A stretch of DNA of 64,000 nt from Anaerolineae bacterium (GCA_013314735.1 JABUFD010000004.1:186001-250000), one strand, 5' to 3'; counted from the stretch's first letter, positions 17,933-26,306 are shown. The notes: a model not told the origin generated them from the sequence alone. Program-made: numbers and translations.

Positions 17933-19021
17933 ATGGCTTTCCAACACCCAAAGACAAGAATCTTTCTGACCGGCATCGTTGCGTGCATCGTTCTGCTGAC
18001 GGCTGCTTGTGGTAACGGACAGGGAATCAGCATCGGTAAACCCGAACCCACTGTGACACCAATCCCGGATGAGCCGGTGGAGTTCCAACGCCCTACCTAC
18101 ACGGTGGAACGGGGCACGATCATCCGAACCATTCAGTTTTCCGGACGGCTGGGACCTGATGAGGAAGTGCCCGCAGTGTTTGAAGCGGCAGGCAGAGTGG
18201 GAGAGATGTTCTTCCAGGAAGGCGACATGGTGAAAGAAGGCGACCTGATTGCGACACTGGATTTTCTGCCGGAAATGCAGCGGGAATTCCGCCTCAATGA
18301 GATAGCTTTGCGGCGTGTCGAAATTTCAATCGAGCGCGCCCAACTGCTGCTGGATGAAACCCTGCGCCTGAACCCCAACAACACCAGCGAGATCCAGATG
18401 CGGGAATGGGATCTGGAGCTGGCTCAGCTTGCGCTAGAAGAAACCAGCATTTATGTAGGTGAACAACAGGAAAACCTGGAAGGCGCCATGTTGGTTGCCC
18501 CTGTCAGCGGCATGATCATCGATATGAATATCCGGCTGGACAAACAGGTCGAAGCACTGGCCATGGCTGTCGTCATTGCCGATATTGAAAAAACCAGCAT
18601 CCTGGTAGATTCCTATACCGTGGATGTGGAAGAATTATCAGAAGGCATGGCGGTAACGTTAAGCCTGGTCAATCAGCCCGGTGAAACATATACCGGCACC
18701 ATCAGCCAGATGCCATATCCATACGGTACAGGCCCCGGGCGTGACACCAACAAGAATATCTACATTGATCTGGATGAACCCGGCCTGATTGACACCTTCC
18801 AGATTGGTGACCGATTCACCATCCAGGCGGAAATTGCCCGGGCGGAGGATGTGTTATGGCTGCCACCGCAGGCGATCCGGGAATTTGGCGGGCGCACATT
18901 TGTGATGATCCAGGATGGTGAATTACAACGCAGTGTTGATGTGGTGAAGGGCCTGACCAATGGAGAAATGACCGAAATCCTCGAGGGCGTTGAAGAAGGA
19001 ATGATTGTTGTCGGTCAATAA
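17933..19021 (+). CDS. Lipoprotein membrane-fusion / periplasmic adaptor (HlyD/MacA-like)
   Basis: A 362-residue adaptor. A lipoprotein signal ends in the lipobox LLTAAC. The MacA-like order follows: a barrel-sandwich half (ELSEGMAVTL belongs to the later beta barrel), a lipoyl half-motif GRVGEMFFQEGDMVKEGDLI at about 84-103, a short coiled coil rich in Glu and Leu (about 115-175), then the second lipoyl half LVAPVSGMIIDMNI. Unlike in Gram-negative MacA, the hairpin is short, which fits a cell without a classic outer-membrane tunnel. First gene of a four-gene ABC export operon; AAGGAG lies before the ATG. Confidence 0.88.
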   Translation: MAFQHPKTRIFLTGIVACIVLLTAACGNGQGISIGKPEPTVTPIPDEPVEFQRPTYTVERGTIIRTIQFSGRLGPDEEVPAVFEAAGRVGEMFFQEGDMVKEGDLIATLDFLPEMQREFRLNEIALRRVEISIERAQLLLDETLRLNPNNTSEIQMREWDLELAQLALEETSIYVGEQQENLEGAMLVAPVSGMIIDMNIRLDKQVEALAMAVVIADIEKTSILVDSYTVDVEELSEGMAVTLSLVNQPGETYTGTISQMPYPYGTGPGRDTNKNIYIDLDEPGLIDTFQIGDRFTIQAEIARAEDVLWLPPQAIREFGGRTFVMIQDGELQRSVDVVKGLTNGEMTEILEGVEEGMIVVGQ

Positions 19022-19036
19022 GGAAGGCATGGCACA

Positions 19037-21886
19037 ATGAAAATATTGCAACGATTGCTGTCTCTGCTGCGAATCGTATCGAAACGGCTGTTGACCCAAC
19101 CCTGGCTGGTGGTTGCCAAGTTGCTTGGCCTGTTTGTAGGCATGACGATGATCTTTTCGATTCCGCTCTATGCCGATGCAGTCAACTTCCGCATGTTCAG
19201 CAACACTGCCACCAGCGCGAATTCGCGCAGCAATTTCCCGCCATTCAGCGTAATGTTTCATTATGCCGGTGCCTGGCAAGGCGGGTTAAATATGGAGGAC
19301 ATCGCCAAAGCAGAAGCCTACCTGAACGGTAAAGCATTCCCCAATCAGGTTGGCCTGCCCGTCATGCGTGCCGTGCAATTCATCCGCACCAACAATTACC
19401 CATTTTACGCCGACGGCGACTCCACATTTGCTGAAGATCACATCGCTTATGCCAGCCTGGGAACCATCCGCGGTTTTGAAGACAATGTTACCCTGACGGA
19501 AGGTTCATTCGATCAATGGGAAACCCTGAAAAATGGATACATACCGGTGATGATCCTGGATATCGAGGCAGAACAAACCGGCATCCGCCAGGGTGAACGT
19601 TTCAATTTTCTGATCACATGGCGGGATGATGATAATAACAAGCTGCAAGCCCAGGTGCCAGTGGAAGTAACCGGCATTTACCGCCAGACGGAAGAAGATT
19701 CTGATTTCTGGTATATGGGCGGTCCCGATACGATGAGGGAACGCTTCATCATGAGCCGTGCCAATTTCGAAGGTCTGCTGGCACAGGCGATGGGAACCGA
19801 AGTCTATTCAGTTTCGTGGTTTTTTACCTTTGACCATAACAGTCTTCATTTTAACCAATCCAGCACCATTCTTAAACGGTTGACAGATGGCGAGGTCGCG
19901 GCACAAAAGACGCTCGACGGATTGAACATGTCAGTATCCCCCAAAGGCTCGCTGGTCACTTTCACGGAAGAAGCCCAAAAGTTGACGGTGTACCTGTACA
20001 TTGTCGGCGCACCGATTGTGCTGTTGATCCTGATCTTTATCGGGATGGTGTCAAAAATCGAGTTGGAAAGCCGGCTGAATGAAATTGCCATCCTGCGCAG
20101 CCGCGGCGCAACGCGCCTGCAAATTACCTTCATCGAAGCAGTCGAAGCCCTGATCCTCGGCTGTGCGGCAGCTATACTTGCAACGCCGGCCAGCCTGGTG
20201 GCAACCCATTTATTGGGCTCTACGCGCAGTTTCCTCGATTTTTCGATGGATGCCAGCAGCTTGCGGATTGCGCTCAACCTGCCCATGATATACACTGCAC
20301 TGGTGATGATCCTGGTTACAATTTTCGCCCAGGTGATTCCCAGCCTGGCCGCTTCCAGGCACACCGTCACCAGTTACAAACAGCAGCAGGCACGATTGAT
20401 CAGTGCCACCTGGTGGCAGCGCCTGTACCTCGACTTTGCCCTGCTGGCGGTAGTGATTTTCGGTATGACCGCCATGCGCGATCTCCAGGATAACACCGGG
20501 TTTTTCCAGACCATATCGGAGAACTCGATCCTGTTTTCACTATTGTACCTGCTGCCAATCCTGTTATCGATCGCCATCAGCCTGGTCTTTCTGCGGGTTC
20601 TTCCGCTGATCCTGGCTGTGGTGTCCTGGGTGGTATCCAAGACCAATAATGTCACCTTTTTAATGGCTGCCAGGTCAATGCACCGCATGCCAAACGCCTA
20701 CCAGATGCCGCTGTTATTATTGATCATCACGGTCAACCTGGCGGTATTTACCACAACCCTGGCCGCCACAGTTGACCGTCACCTGTATGACCAGGTTTTG
20801 TACCGGATTGGTTCTGATTTGCGATTTACGGATTATGGCGACAATCCTGCTTACGGTTCAGGCTCTGATAATTTTTCGTGGGCTTTCCTTCCAGTCTCCA
20901 CCTACCTGGATGCACCGGGAGCAGTTGCCGCCGCCCGCCTGGGCGATTATTCTTTCACTGCCGGCTTTTCCACCAGTGAACAAGGCACTTTTTTTGGTAT
21001 TGACCGGCTGGGCTTCAACAAAGCCGCCTTCTGGCGTGATGACTTTTCAGCACAGGATTTCGGATCTCTGATGAACGAACTCGCACTTCACCCGGATGGT
21101 GTATTGGTATCCAAGGCATTCCAGGAAGCTTATGGTTTGCAATATGGCGATTTGATCCCGGTTCGGATTGATGCGTACGGTGACCTGGTCATAACAGATT
21201 TACGCATGGTGGGAAGCTTTGAATACTTCCCCACCTGGTATCCTGAGGAAGACGGTAACCTGCTGGTAGGCAACCTGGAACATCTCTTTTCCATTGGCAA
21301 CGGACCATACCCCTATTATGTAATGGTGCAGACAGATGGCATCATTAATCCGATTGAAACCGCCAACTATTTCAGCAAGATTGGTTTCATCTCGTGGGCA
21401 ACCGGCGGCCGTGCCTCAACCATCATTGAAGCAGCGCAGCAGGAACCGATGCGGCAGGGGTTCTTTGGTTTGCTGACGATCTCGTTCTTTATCACTGCCC
21501 TGCTCTCATTCCTGGGATTTTTCCTCTACGCTGTATTTTCACTGCGTCGCCGTTCCATCGAACTGGGTGTGCTGCGCGCCATCGGACTTTCCACCCGCCA
21601 GATGGGTGCTACCCTGGCATGGGAGTTCATGTCGCTGATCTTCAGCGGAGCGGTAATCGGTACCCTGATCGGCATATTCAGCAGCCGCTTCTTTGTGCCC
21701 TATATGCAGATCGGTGCGGAAGCATTTGAACAAATTCCGCCGTACTACATCCTCATTGCCTGGAACCAGATTTACGAAATATACGGTCTGCTGCTGTTCC
21801 TTTTCCTGCTGCTGGTATTTGCCCTGCTGGCATTCCTGCGCAAGATCAAGATCTTTGAGGCAATCAAGTTGGGAGAAACAGTATAA
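19037..21886 (+). CDS. Double FtsX-domain ABC transporter permease
   Basis: A 949-residue type VII (MacB/LolCE-like) permease. It has an N-terminal membrane helix (about 27-50), a large external domain (about 50-310), a first FtsX core (about 315-450, with IELESRLNEIAILRSRGATR), two central helix groups, a second external domain (about 595-800) and a second FtsX core near the C-terminus (LRRRSIELGVLRAIGLSTRQ). It is thus two permease halves fused in one chain. Such mechanotransmitting exporters release lipids, peptides or lipoproteins. It starts 15 bases after the adaptor and ends one base before the first ATPase, a tight operon. Confidence 0.9.
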   Translation: MKILQRLLSLLRIVSKRLLTQPWLVVAKLLGLFVGMTMIFSIPLYADAVNFRMFSNTATSANSRSNFPPFSVMFHYAGAWQGGLNMEDIAKAEAYLNGKAFPNQVGLPVMRAVQFIRTNNYPFYADGDSTFAEDHIAYASLGTIRGFEDNVTLTEGSFDQWETLKNGYIPVMILDIEAEQTGIRQGERFNFLITWRDDDNNKLQAQVPVEVTGIYRQTEEDSDFWYMGGPDTMRERFIMSRANFEGLLAQAMGTEVYSVSWFFTFDHNSLHFNQSSTILKRLTDGEVAAQKTLDGLNMSVSPKGSLVTFTEEAQKLTVYLYIVGAPIVLLILIFIGMVSKIELESRLNEIAILRSRGATRLQITFIEAVEALILGCAAAILATPASLVATHLLGSTRSFLDFSMDASSLRIALNLPMIYTALVMILVTIFAQVIPSLAASRHTVTSYKQQQARLISATWWQRLYLDFALLAVVIFGMTAMRDLQDNTGFFQTISENSILFSLLYLLPILLSIAISLVFLRVLPLILAVVSWVVSKTNNVTFLMAARSMHRMPNAYQMPLLLLIITVNLAVFTTTLAATVDRHLYDQVLYRIGSDLRFTDYGDNPAYGSGSDNFSWAFLPVSTYLDAPGAVAAARLGDYSFTAGFSTSEQGTFFGIDRLGFNKAAFWRDDFSAQDFGSLMNELALHPDGVLVSKAFQEAYGLQYGDLIPVRIDAYGDLVITDLRMVGSFEYFPTWYPEEDGNLLVGNLEHLFSIGNGPYPYYVMVQTDGIINPIETANYFSKIGFISWATGGRASTIIEAAQQEPMRQGFFGLLTISFFITALLSFLGFFLYAVFSLRRRSIELGVLRAIGLSTRQMGATLAWEFMSLIFSGAVIGTLIGIFSSRFFVPYMQIGAEAFEQIPPYYILIAWNQIYEIYGLLLFLFLLLVFALLAFLRKIKIFEAIKLGETV

Positions 21887-21887
21887 G

Positions 21888-22952
21888 ATGGAACAAGAAC
21901 CAATCATTGTCTGTGATAACCTGGTAAAAATTTACAGGCTGCTGGGCCTGGAAGTGATGGCCCTCCAGGGGCTGGATCTGGTTGCCATGCCGAACGAATT
22001 TGTTGCCATTGTCGGCGCCAGCGGTTCCGGGAAATCAACCCTGATGTCAATCATCGGTGGTCTGGAGCAGCCAACCAGTGGCTGGGTACATGTTGCCGGG
22101 CATGAGATCAACAAGATGAACCAGAATGAGCTCAATCAATACCGGCAGCACTTTATCGGCTTTATCTGGCAGCATGCCACCCGCAACCTGCTGCCTTACC
22201 TCACCTGTCGTGAAAACATTGAACTTCCCCTGCTCATCAGCGGAACATTAAATTCTGACAAAGAAGCCTACATTGACCGGCTGCTGGAATTGGTGAATCT
22301 GACCGAACGCAGCCATCACCGTCTTTCAGAACTATCCGGTGGAGAGCAGCAACGGGTGGCATTGTGCGTGGCATTGATCAACCAGCCCACCATCCTGCTG
22401 GCGGATGAGCCCACCGGCGAGTTGGATTCCACACTCGCCCAGCAGATGTTCACGACACTCCGCAAATTGCAGCAGGAACTCAACCTGACCATTGTGGTGG
22501 TCAGCCATGATATTGAGATCGCCAGGTTTGTCGATCGTGTCGTTACCATCCGTGATGGCCGTGTAGCCACCGAAACATTGAAACAGAACAACGGCTATTA
22601 CCAGGCAGGTGAAGCACAGCAAACACAAGGTGATGCGCAGGTACTGGAACAACCGGAACATGTCTATGAAGAATTGGCGATTTTTGATTCGGCCGGCAGC
22701 ATTCACATTCCAGATGAATACCGCATGCGACTGGGGATCAAACGCCGCGCCAGGATCGAACTGCTCGAAGACGGCATTATGATCCGGCCAGTAACCAATG
22801 ACGATGAAACCACCATGAAGACGATCCAAACCATGCGCGAACTAAAAACCCAGCTGGAAGTGGATACCCAGGGCAACCTGTTGGAACGGATTTACCAATC
22901 CGGACGCAAGGCGCTGGCCCGACGCAAGGAGAAGAAAACCGATGGAAAATAA
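21888..22952 (+). CDS. MacB-type ABC ATPase with C-terminal AbrB-like domain
   Basis: A 354-residue protein from the ATG at 21888, one base after the permease stop; GGGAG is 12 bases upstream. The ATPase domain (about 1-235) has Walker A GASGSGKST, signature LSGGEQQRVAL and Walker B ILLADEPTGELDS. About 120 extra residues follow. At about 264-305 a SpoVT/AbrB-like swapped-hairpin motif appears (SIHIPDEYRMRLGIKRRARI, then a Glu-Asp-Gly turn and IMIRPV), then a basic coiled tail. This fusion is unusual for an ABC ATPase. The extra domain may mediate dimerisation or DNA or partner binding. Confidence 0.85.
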   Translation: MEQEPIIVCDNLVKIYRLLGLEVMALQGLDLVAMPNEFVAIVGASGSGKSTLMSIIGGLEQPTSGWVHVAGHEINKMNQNELNQYRQHFIGFIWQHATRNLLPYLTCRENIELPLLISGTLNSDKEAYIDRLLELVNLTERSHHRLSELSGGEQQRVALCVALINQPTILLADEPTGELDSTLAQQMFTTLRKLQQELNLTIVVVSHDIEIARFVDRVVTIRDGRVATETLKQNNGYYQAGEAQQTQGDAQVLEQPEHVYEELAIFDSAGSIHIPDEYRMRLGIKRRARIELLEDGIMIRPVTNDDETTMKTIQTMRELKTQLEVDTQGNLLERIYQSGRKALARRKEKKTDGK

Positions 22953-23637
22953 AGCCGCTGAAGCGATGATCCACATCGACCATGTTTCCAGGGTGTACCG
23001 CAACCGCAGCCAGGTGGAAGTGCACGCCTTGCGCGACATCGACCTGGCCCTCAACGGTGGCCAATTTATATCGTTCAAGGGCCGCTCAGGTTCTGGCAAA
23101 ACCACCCTGCTGAACTGCATCAGCACCCTCGATACACCAACGGATGGACAAGTTACCATTTTCGACGAAACGGTTACCCGCCTGTCGCCTGAAGAAGCCA
23201 CCGCCTGGCGGCGGGATCATGTCGGGTTCATTTTCCAAACCTTCGGGCTCATTCCCACCCTGTCGGCCTATGAAAATGTAGACCTGATGTTGCGTTTGAA
23301 TCATCTATCAACCCACGCACGGCACGAACGTGTGGTGGAATACCTCGACCTGGTGGGGTTGAAAACCCGTGTTAACCACCGCCCGCACGAATTATCCGGT
23401 GGTCAGCAGCAGCGGGTGGCGATTGCCCGCGCATTGGCCAATCAACCCAAACTGCTGATCGCCGATGAACCCACCGGTGAGTTGGACAGCACTACCGCCT
23501 GTGATATTTTTGACCTGTTCAAGACCATCGTGCGGGAACGCGGCTTGACGATCCTGATGGCCACCCATGACCCGCTTTCCGATGATTATGTCGATCAGGT
23601 AATCAAGCTGAAAGACGGATGCGTTGTCCATGAGTGA
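22942..23637 (+). CDS. MacB/LolD-type ABC ATPase
   Basis: A 231-residue ATPase of the lipoprotein/MacB exporter class: Walker A GRSGSGKTTLL, signature LSGGQQQRVAIARAL, Walker B LLIADEPTGELDS and switch His in MATHDPLSDD. It overlaps the preceding ATPase by 11 bases, and AAGGAGAAG lies inside that gene. Two different ATPases with one double permease suggest a heterodimeric motor on the FtsX pair. It closes the operon. Confidence 0.92.
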   Translation: MENKAAEAMIHIDHVSRVYRNRSQVEVHALRDIDLALNGGQFISFKGRSGSGKTTLLNCISTLDTPTDGQVTIFDETVTRLSPEEATAWRRDHVGFIFQTFGLIPTLSAYENVDLMLRLNHLSTHARHERVVEYLDLVGLKTRVNHRPHELSGGQQQRVAIARALANQPKLLIADEPTGELDSTTACDIFDLFKTIVRERGLTILMATHDPLSDDYVDQVIKLKDGCVVHE

Positions 23638-23655
23638 CACCCGGCAAAAATCACC

Positions 23656-23691
23656 ATCCTCTGGTCAATGCAATTCTGGAAGGATTTTTTT
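23656..23691 (+). terminator. Possible terminator of the ABC export operon
   Basis: ATCCT at 23656-23660 can pair with AGGAT at 23681-23685, and seven T follow. The loop is long, with a possible inner interaction, so this is a weak call. Confidence 0.4.
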
Positions 23692-23734
23692 CCGCATTAC
23701 AAATCTGTAATGCCAACTTTGCCGCACCGTAAGG

Positions 23735-23740
23735 TATAAT
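23735..23740 (+). promoter_or_regulatory. -10 element of the riboswitch-subtilase transcript
   Basis: A perfect TATAAT lies about 30 bases before the aptamer, so transcription would begin near 23747 and include the whole riboswitch. No clear -35 is visible. Confidence 0.5.
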
Positions 23741-23767
23741 GAACCTAGAGTAATCAGATTCATTTAC

Positions 23768-23866
23768 AACTGAAAAAGGCAAAACCAGTGAAAACTGGTG
23801 ACGCAAAGCCATTGGGTCTAAAGTTCTGTGATCAGAACAATGACAGCCAGGTTGCCGGTAGGAAAA
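23768..23866 (+). ncRNA. Cyclic di-GMP-I (GEMM-I) riboswitch aptamer
   Basis: It matches the GEMM-I consensus in order. AAAGGCAAA opens it. Hairpin ACCAGT-GAAA-ACTGGT (23784-23799) carries the GNRA tetraloop. The invariant GACGCAAAGCC follows (23800-23810), then GGGTCTAA. A second hairpin GTTCTG-TGAT-CAGAAC spans 23823-23838, and the closing segment is CCAGGTTGCCGG. A terminator hairpin and then the ribosome site of the subtilase follow. The family senses cyclic di-GMP; whether binding switches the gene on or off cannot be decided by eye. Confidence 0.93.
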
Positions 23867-23892
23867 ACCATATCGTTCTTCTATTAGCAAGC

Positions 23893-23920
23893 CTGGCATA
23901 CCCGCCAGTTTTTTGTTTTT
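23893..23920 (+). terminator. Riboswitch expression-platform terminator
   Basis: The short stem CTGGC with GCCAG (23893-23897, 23904-23908) is followed by TTTTTTGTTTTT. It sits between the aptamer and the GAGGAGG ribosome site at 23922, which indicates control by transcription termination. Confidence 0.75.
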
Positions 23921-23934
23921 CGAGGAGGTTCGGT

Positions 23935-25806
23935 ATGTCAGCAAAATCAAATTTCTCAAAAATTCATCGGGTTGTTTCCCTTGTTCTGTTGCTGTTGATC
24001 GCCCTTTCGTCATTCCCGGCATCCATCCAGGCTGCTGCATCCGAATCATTCATCGTACAGGGGTCCAGCATCTCGGCAGTCGCTGACGCGGTAACTGCCA
24101 GCGGTGGGCAGATCACTTCACAGCTGGCAATCATCAACGGCGTTGCTGCGTATCTCACCCCGGCAGCGCGCGCGCAGCTGGAGGATCATCCCGCCATCAC
24201 CGCCATCACCCCCAACGCCAACGTGGCAGCCAGCGGCCTGACCGCCAAAAAGGTGAAATTCCCATCTGCTGATTTCCCGGAAGCCAGTGGCGCAGATTAT
24301 GTCTGGCAACAGGGAATCACTGGTTCAGGCATCACCATCGCCGTGGTTGACAGCGGCCTGGCAGCTTTCAACCCCCTGGTCAAAGATACCGCGAATCAGA
24401 ACCGGCTGTTGGGCTGGGTTGATTTCGTCCAGAACCGCAATAAGCCCATCGATCCAAACGGCCACGGCACCCACATCACCAGCATCATGTTAAATTCACA
24501 AAAGGGCGCTGATGGCTCCTATAATGGCGTCGCGCCAGATGCCAACCTGGTGGCGGTACGCGTTTTGAACAAGAACGGCCGCGGTACGTATGAAAAAGTG
24601 ATCCAGGGCATCCAATGGGTGGTTGACCACAAGGATGAGTACAACATCAAGATCATGAACCTGTCACTGACGGGTGAAGTGCTGTCACCCTATTGGGCAG
24701 ACCCGCTAAACCAGGCCGTGATGAATGCCTGGGCCAATGGTATCACTGTGATCACCTGCGCCGGGAACGAGGGACCTTCACCGGTATCGATCAGTGTTCC
24801 TGGCAACAATCCTTATGTGATCACGGTTGGCGCTTTCACCGATGCCTACACCCCCACCGACTGGCAGGATGATTACCTGGCCAGCTTCTCTGGCGCAGGG
24901 CCCACCCTCGACGCGTTTGTTAAGCCGGACCTGGTCGCTCCTGGAGCGCACATGGTCGCCATGATGTCCAATGCCTCTTACATCTCCAAAGAGCACGAAG
25001 CCAACTGGTTCACTGGCACAAAGTATTATGAAATGGCCGGCACTTCGCAGGCGGCTGCGGTTGCCACCGGTGTGGCTGCCTTGATGTATCAGCAAAACCC
25101 CAATTTGACACCGGATGAGATGAAATACCGCCTGATGATCACGGCCATGCCGTGGATCGAAGGGGATGTGCCGGTGGAAGAAGCCAGGGCTGCGTACAGT
25201 GTCTTCCAGCAAGGCGCTGGGCGCATCAATGCTCCCGATGCTGTATTTGCGGTAGAGGGTGTGCAGGGTGCAGCCAACCAGGGTTTGGACATCTGGGCTG
25301 ACATGAATGGCGACGCGCACTACCAGGGCTTCGCTTATTACGATGAAGACGAGGGCGTATACCGCATTGATGGGATTGATGAATCGATCAATGATGGTTA
25401 TGTAGTCTGGGATGGCGGACTGGGGTTGTGGTCTGGTGGTTTGGGATTGTGGTCCGGTGGACTGGGCCTGTGGTCAGGTGGGTTGGGACTGTGGTCGGGC
25501 GGTTTGGGCCTATGGTCCGGTGGTTTGGGATTATGGTCCGGCGGCCTGGGCCTGTGGTCCGGTGGACTGGGGCTGTGGTCGGGCGGCTTCGGTTTGTGGT
25601 CAGGCGGCATGGGCCTGTGGTCCGGCAGCGCTACGGATTGGAACGAATTGACTGACAATCCGTCAGCAGAGATGCCGGCCAAAGATGAGCTTTTCTCCAG
25701 TCAATCAATGGAATTCTCCGCCACCCAATCGATGGAATATCCCGACTTCTCTGACCATTTCAATAATGCCGAGACCGGCACCGGTCCGTGGGTTGAAGAA
25801 GACTGA
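23935..25806 (+). CDS. Secreted S8 subtilase with ten GLGLWSG repeats
   Basis: A 623-residue protein. The ATG at 23935 follows GAGGAGG by six bases; a longer in-frame start at 23788 lies inside the riboswitch and is rejected. A signal peptide (VVSLVLLLLIALSSF) is cleaved near SIQA-A. An inhibitor-I9-like prodomain (about 35-100) precedes the peptidase domain: D139 in VVDSGLA, H177 in NGHGTH, oxyanion Asn in CAGNEG and S371 in GTSQAA. After a D/E-rich linker come ten 7-residue units with consensus GLGLWSG (bases 25417-25626), then an acidic Ser/Met-rich tail. No sorting motif or C-terminal membrane helix is seen. Control by c-di-GMP suggests a role in surface attachment or matrix remodelling. 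Confidence 0.93.
   Translation: MSAKSNFSKIHRVVSLVLLLLIALSSFPASIQAAASESFIVQGSSISAVADAVTASGGQITSQLAIINGVAAYLTPAARAQLEDHPAITAITPNANVAASGLTAKKVKFPSADFPEASGADYVWQQGITGSGITIAVVDSGLAAFNPLVKDTANQNRLLGWVDFVQNRNKPIDPNGHGTHITSIMLNSQKGADGSYNGVAPDANLVAVRVLNKNGRGTYEKVIQGIQWVVDHKDEYNIKIMNLSLTGEVLSPYWADPLNQAVMNAWANGITVITCAGNEGPSPVSISVPGNNPYVITVGAFTDAYTPTDWQDDYLASFSGAGPTLDAFVKPDLVAPGAHMVAMMSNASYISKEHEANWFTGTKYYEMAGTSQAAAVATGVAALMYQQNPNLTPDEMKYRLMITAMPWIEGDVPVEEARAAYSVFQQGAGRINAPDAVFAVEGVQGAANQGLDIWADMNGDAHYQGFAYYDEDEGVYRIDGIDESINDGYVVWDGGLGLWSGGLGLWSGGLGLWSGGLGLWSGGLGLWSGGLGLWSGGLGLWSGGLGLWSGGFGLWSGGMGLWSGSATDWNELTDNPSAEMPAKDELFSSQSMEFSATQSMEYPDFSDHFNNAETGTGPWVEED
25417..25626 (+). repeat. Ten 21-base coding repeats (GLGLWSG)
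   Basis: Ten in-frame units of 21 bases. Eight encode GLGLWSG; the last two encode GFGLWSG and GMGLWSG. Third-codon positions vary among units (CTG/TTG/CTA, GGT/GGC/GGA/GGG, TCT/TCC/TCA/TCG), while the peptide is almost invariant. That suggests selection on the peptide, not recent slippage. Confidence 0.95.
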
Positions 25807-25844
25807 CAACTGACATCCAGCAAGAACAGGTGTTACCTCACAAA

Positions 25845-25899
25845 GAGGGCATTCTGCCCGGCAGCACCGGCAGAATGCCCTCCGATAAAGGCAATTTTT
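25845..25899 (+). terminator. Strong terminator after the subtilase gene
   Basis: A perfect 14-bp stem, GAGGGCATTCTGCC (25845-25858) with GGCAGAATGCCCTC (25869-25882), and T6 from 25894. It separates the subtilase transcript from the second riboswitch. Confidence 0.85.
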
Positions 25900-25987
25900 T
25901 CAGGCGAAAATTGATTAAGAAACATTAATAGTAAATTAGTTGCGTTTATGGTAATATGCAAGTAGCAATTTTACAAAGTTCAACTTA

Positions 25988-26080
25988 CAGAACTGAAAAG
26001 GCAAACCCAATGAAAGTTGGGGACGCAAAGCCAGGAGTCTACAGCTCATTCATCGAGCCATGATAGTCGGGTTGCCAAGT
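25988..26080 (+). ncRNA. Second cyclic di-GMP-I riboswitch aptamer (orphan)
   Basis: A second GEMM-I match: AAAAGGCAAA, hairpin CCCAAT-GAAA-GTTGGG (26006-26021), GGACGCAAAGCC (26020-26031), GAGTCTA, a small hairpin GCTC/GAGC (26044-26058) and CGGGTTGCC. A -10-like TAATAT lies at 25952-25957, after the subtilase terminator, so it may have its own promoter. It is followed by a terminator but no plus-strand gene; the next genes are on the minus strand. Confidence 0.9.
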
Positions 26081-26105
26081 TATGAAGCAATTCAAAACGA
26101 GAGAC

Positions 26106-26140
26106 AACCTGACGAGCGACAAGTTCCGTCAGGTTTTTTT
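26106..26140 (+). terminator. Terminator behind the orphan riboswitch
   Basis: Stem AACCTGACG (26106-26114) with CGTCAGGTT (26127-26135), a 12-base loop and T7. It lies about 25 bases after the aptamer, the normal position of a riboswitch expression platform. Confidence 0.88.
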
Positions 26141-26243
26141 GTTAAAGGCTTCTCTTTCGCAATAGAAGCCAGAAAACATCCAAACATTTTTGTCTCATTT
26201 TTATACAAGAATCCTTATTTTATCCTTCTTACAAAACCTCAAC

Positions 26244-26281
26244 AAAGTAAAGACCTGCCCAATCAGCAGGTTCTTTACTTT
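26244..26281 (-). terminator. Terminator of the sufD operon
   Basis: A 15-bp stem with one bulge: AAAGTAAAGACCTGC pairs with GCAGGTTCTTTACTTT. It lies 26 bases beyond the sufD stop on the minus strand and is symmetrical enough to work on either strand. Confidence 0.65.
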
Positions 26282-26306
26282 AAAATTTCAACCCTGTTTC
26301 TGCCAG

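Noticed and set aside
23788-23934. N-terminal extension of the subtilase by 49 codons
   Set aside because: The extension lies within the riboswitch aptamer and terminator, while the ATG at 23935 has an ideal ribosome site and signal peptide.
25417-25626. CRISPR-like array of 21-base repeats
   Set aside because: There are no spacers; units abut each other and stay in frame within a protein.
25398-25682. Pro-rich repeat frame antisense to the subtilase repeats
   Set aside because: It is only the reverse reading of the GLGLWSG repeats.
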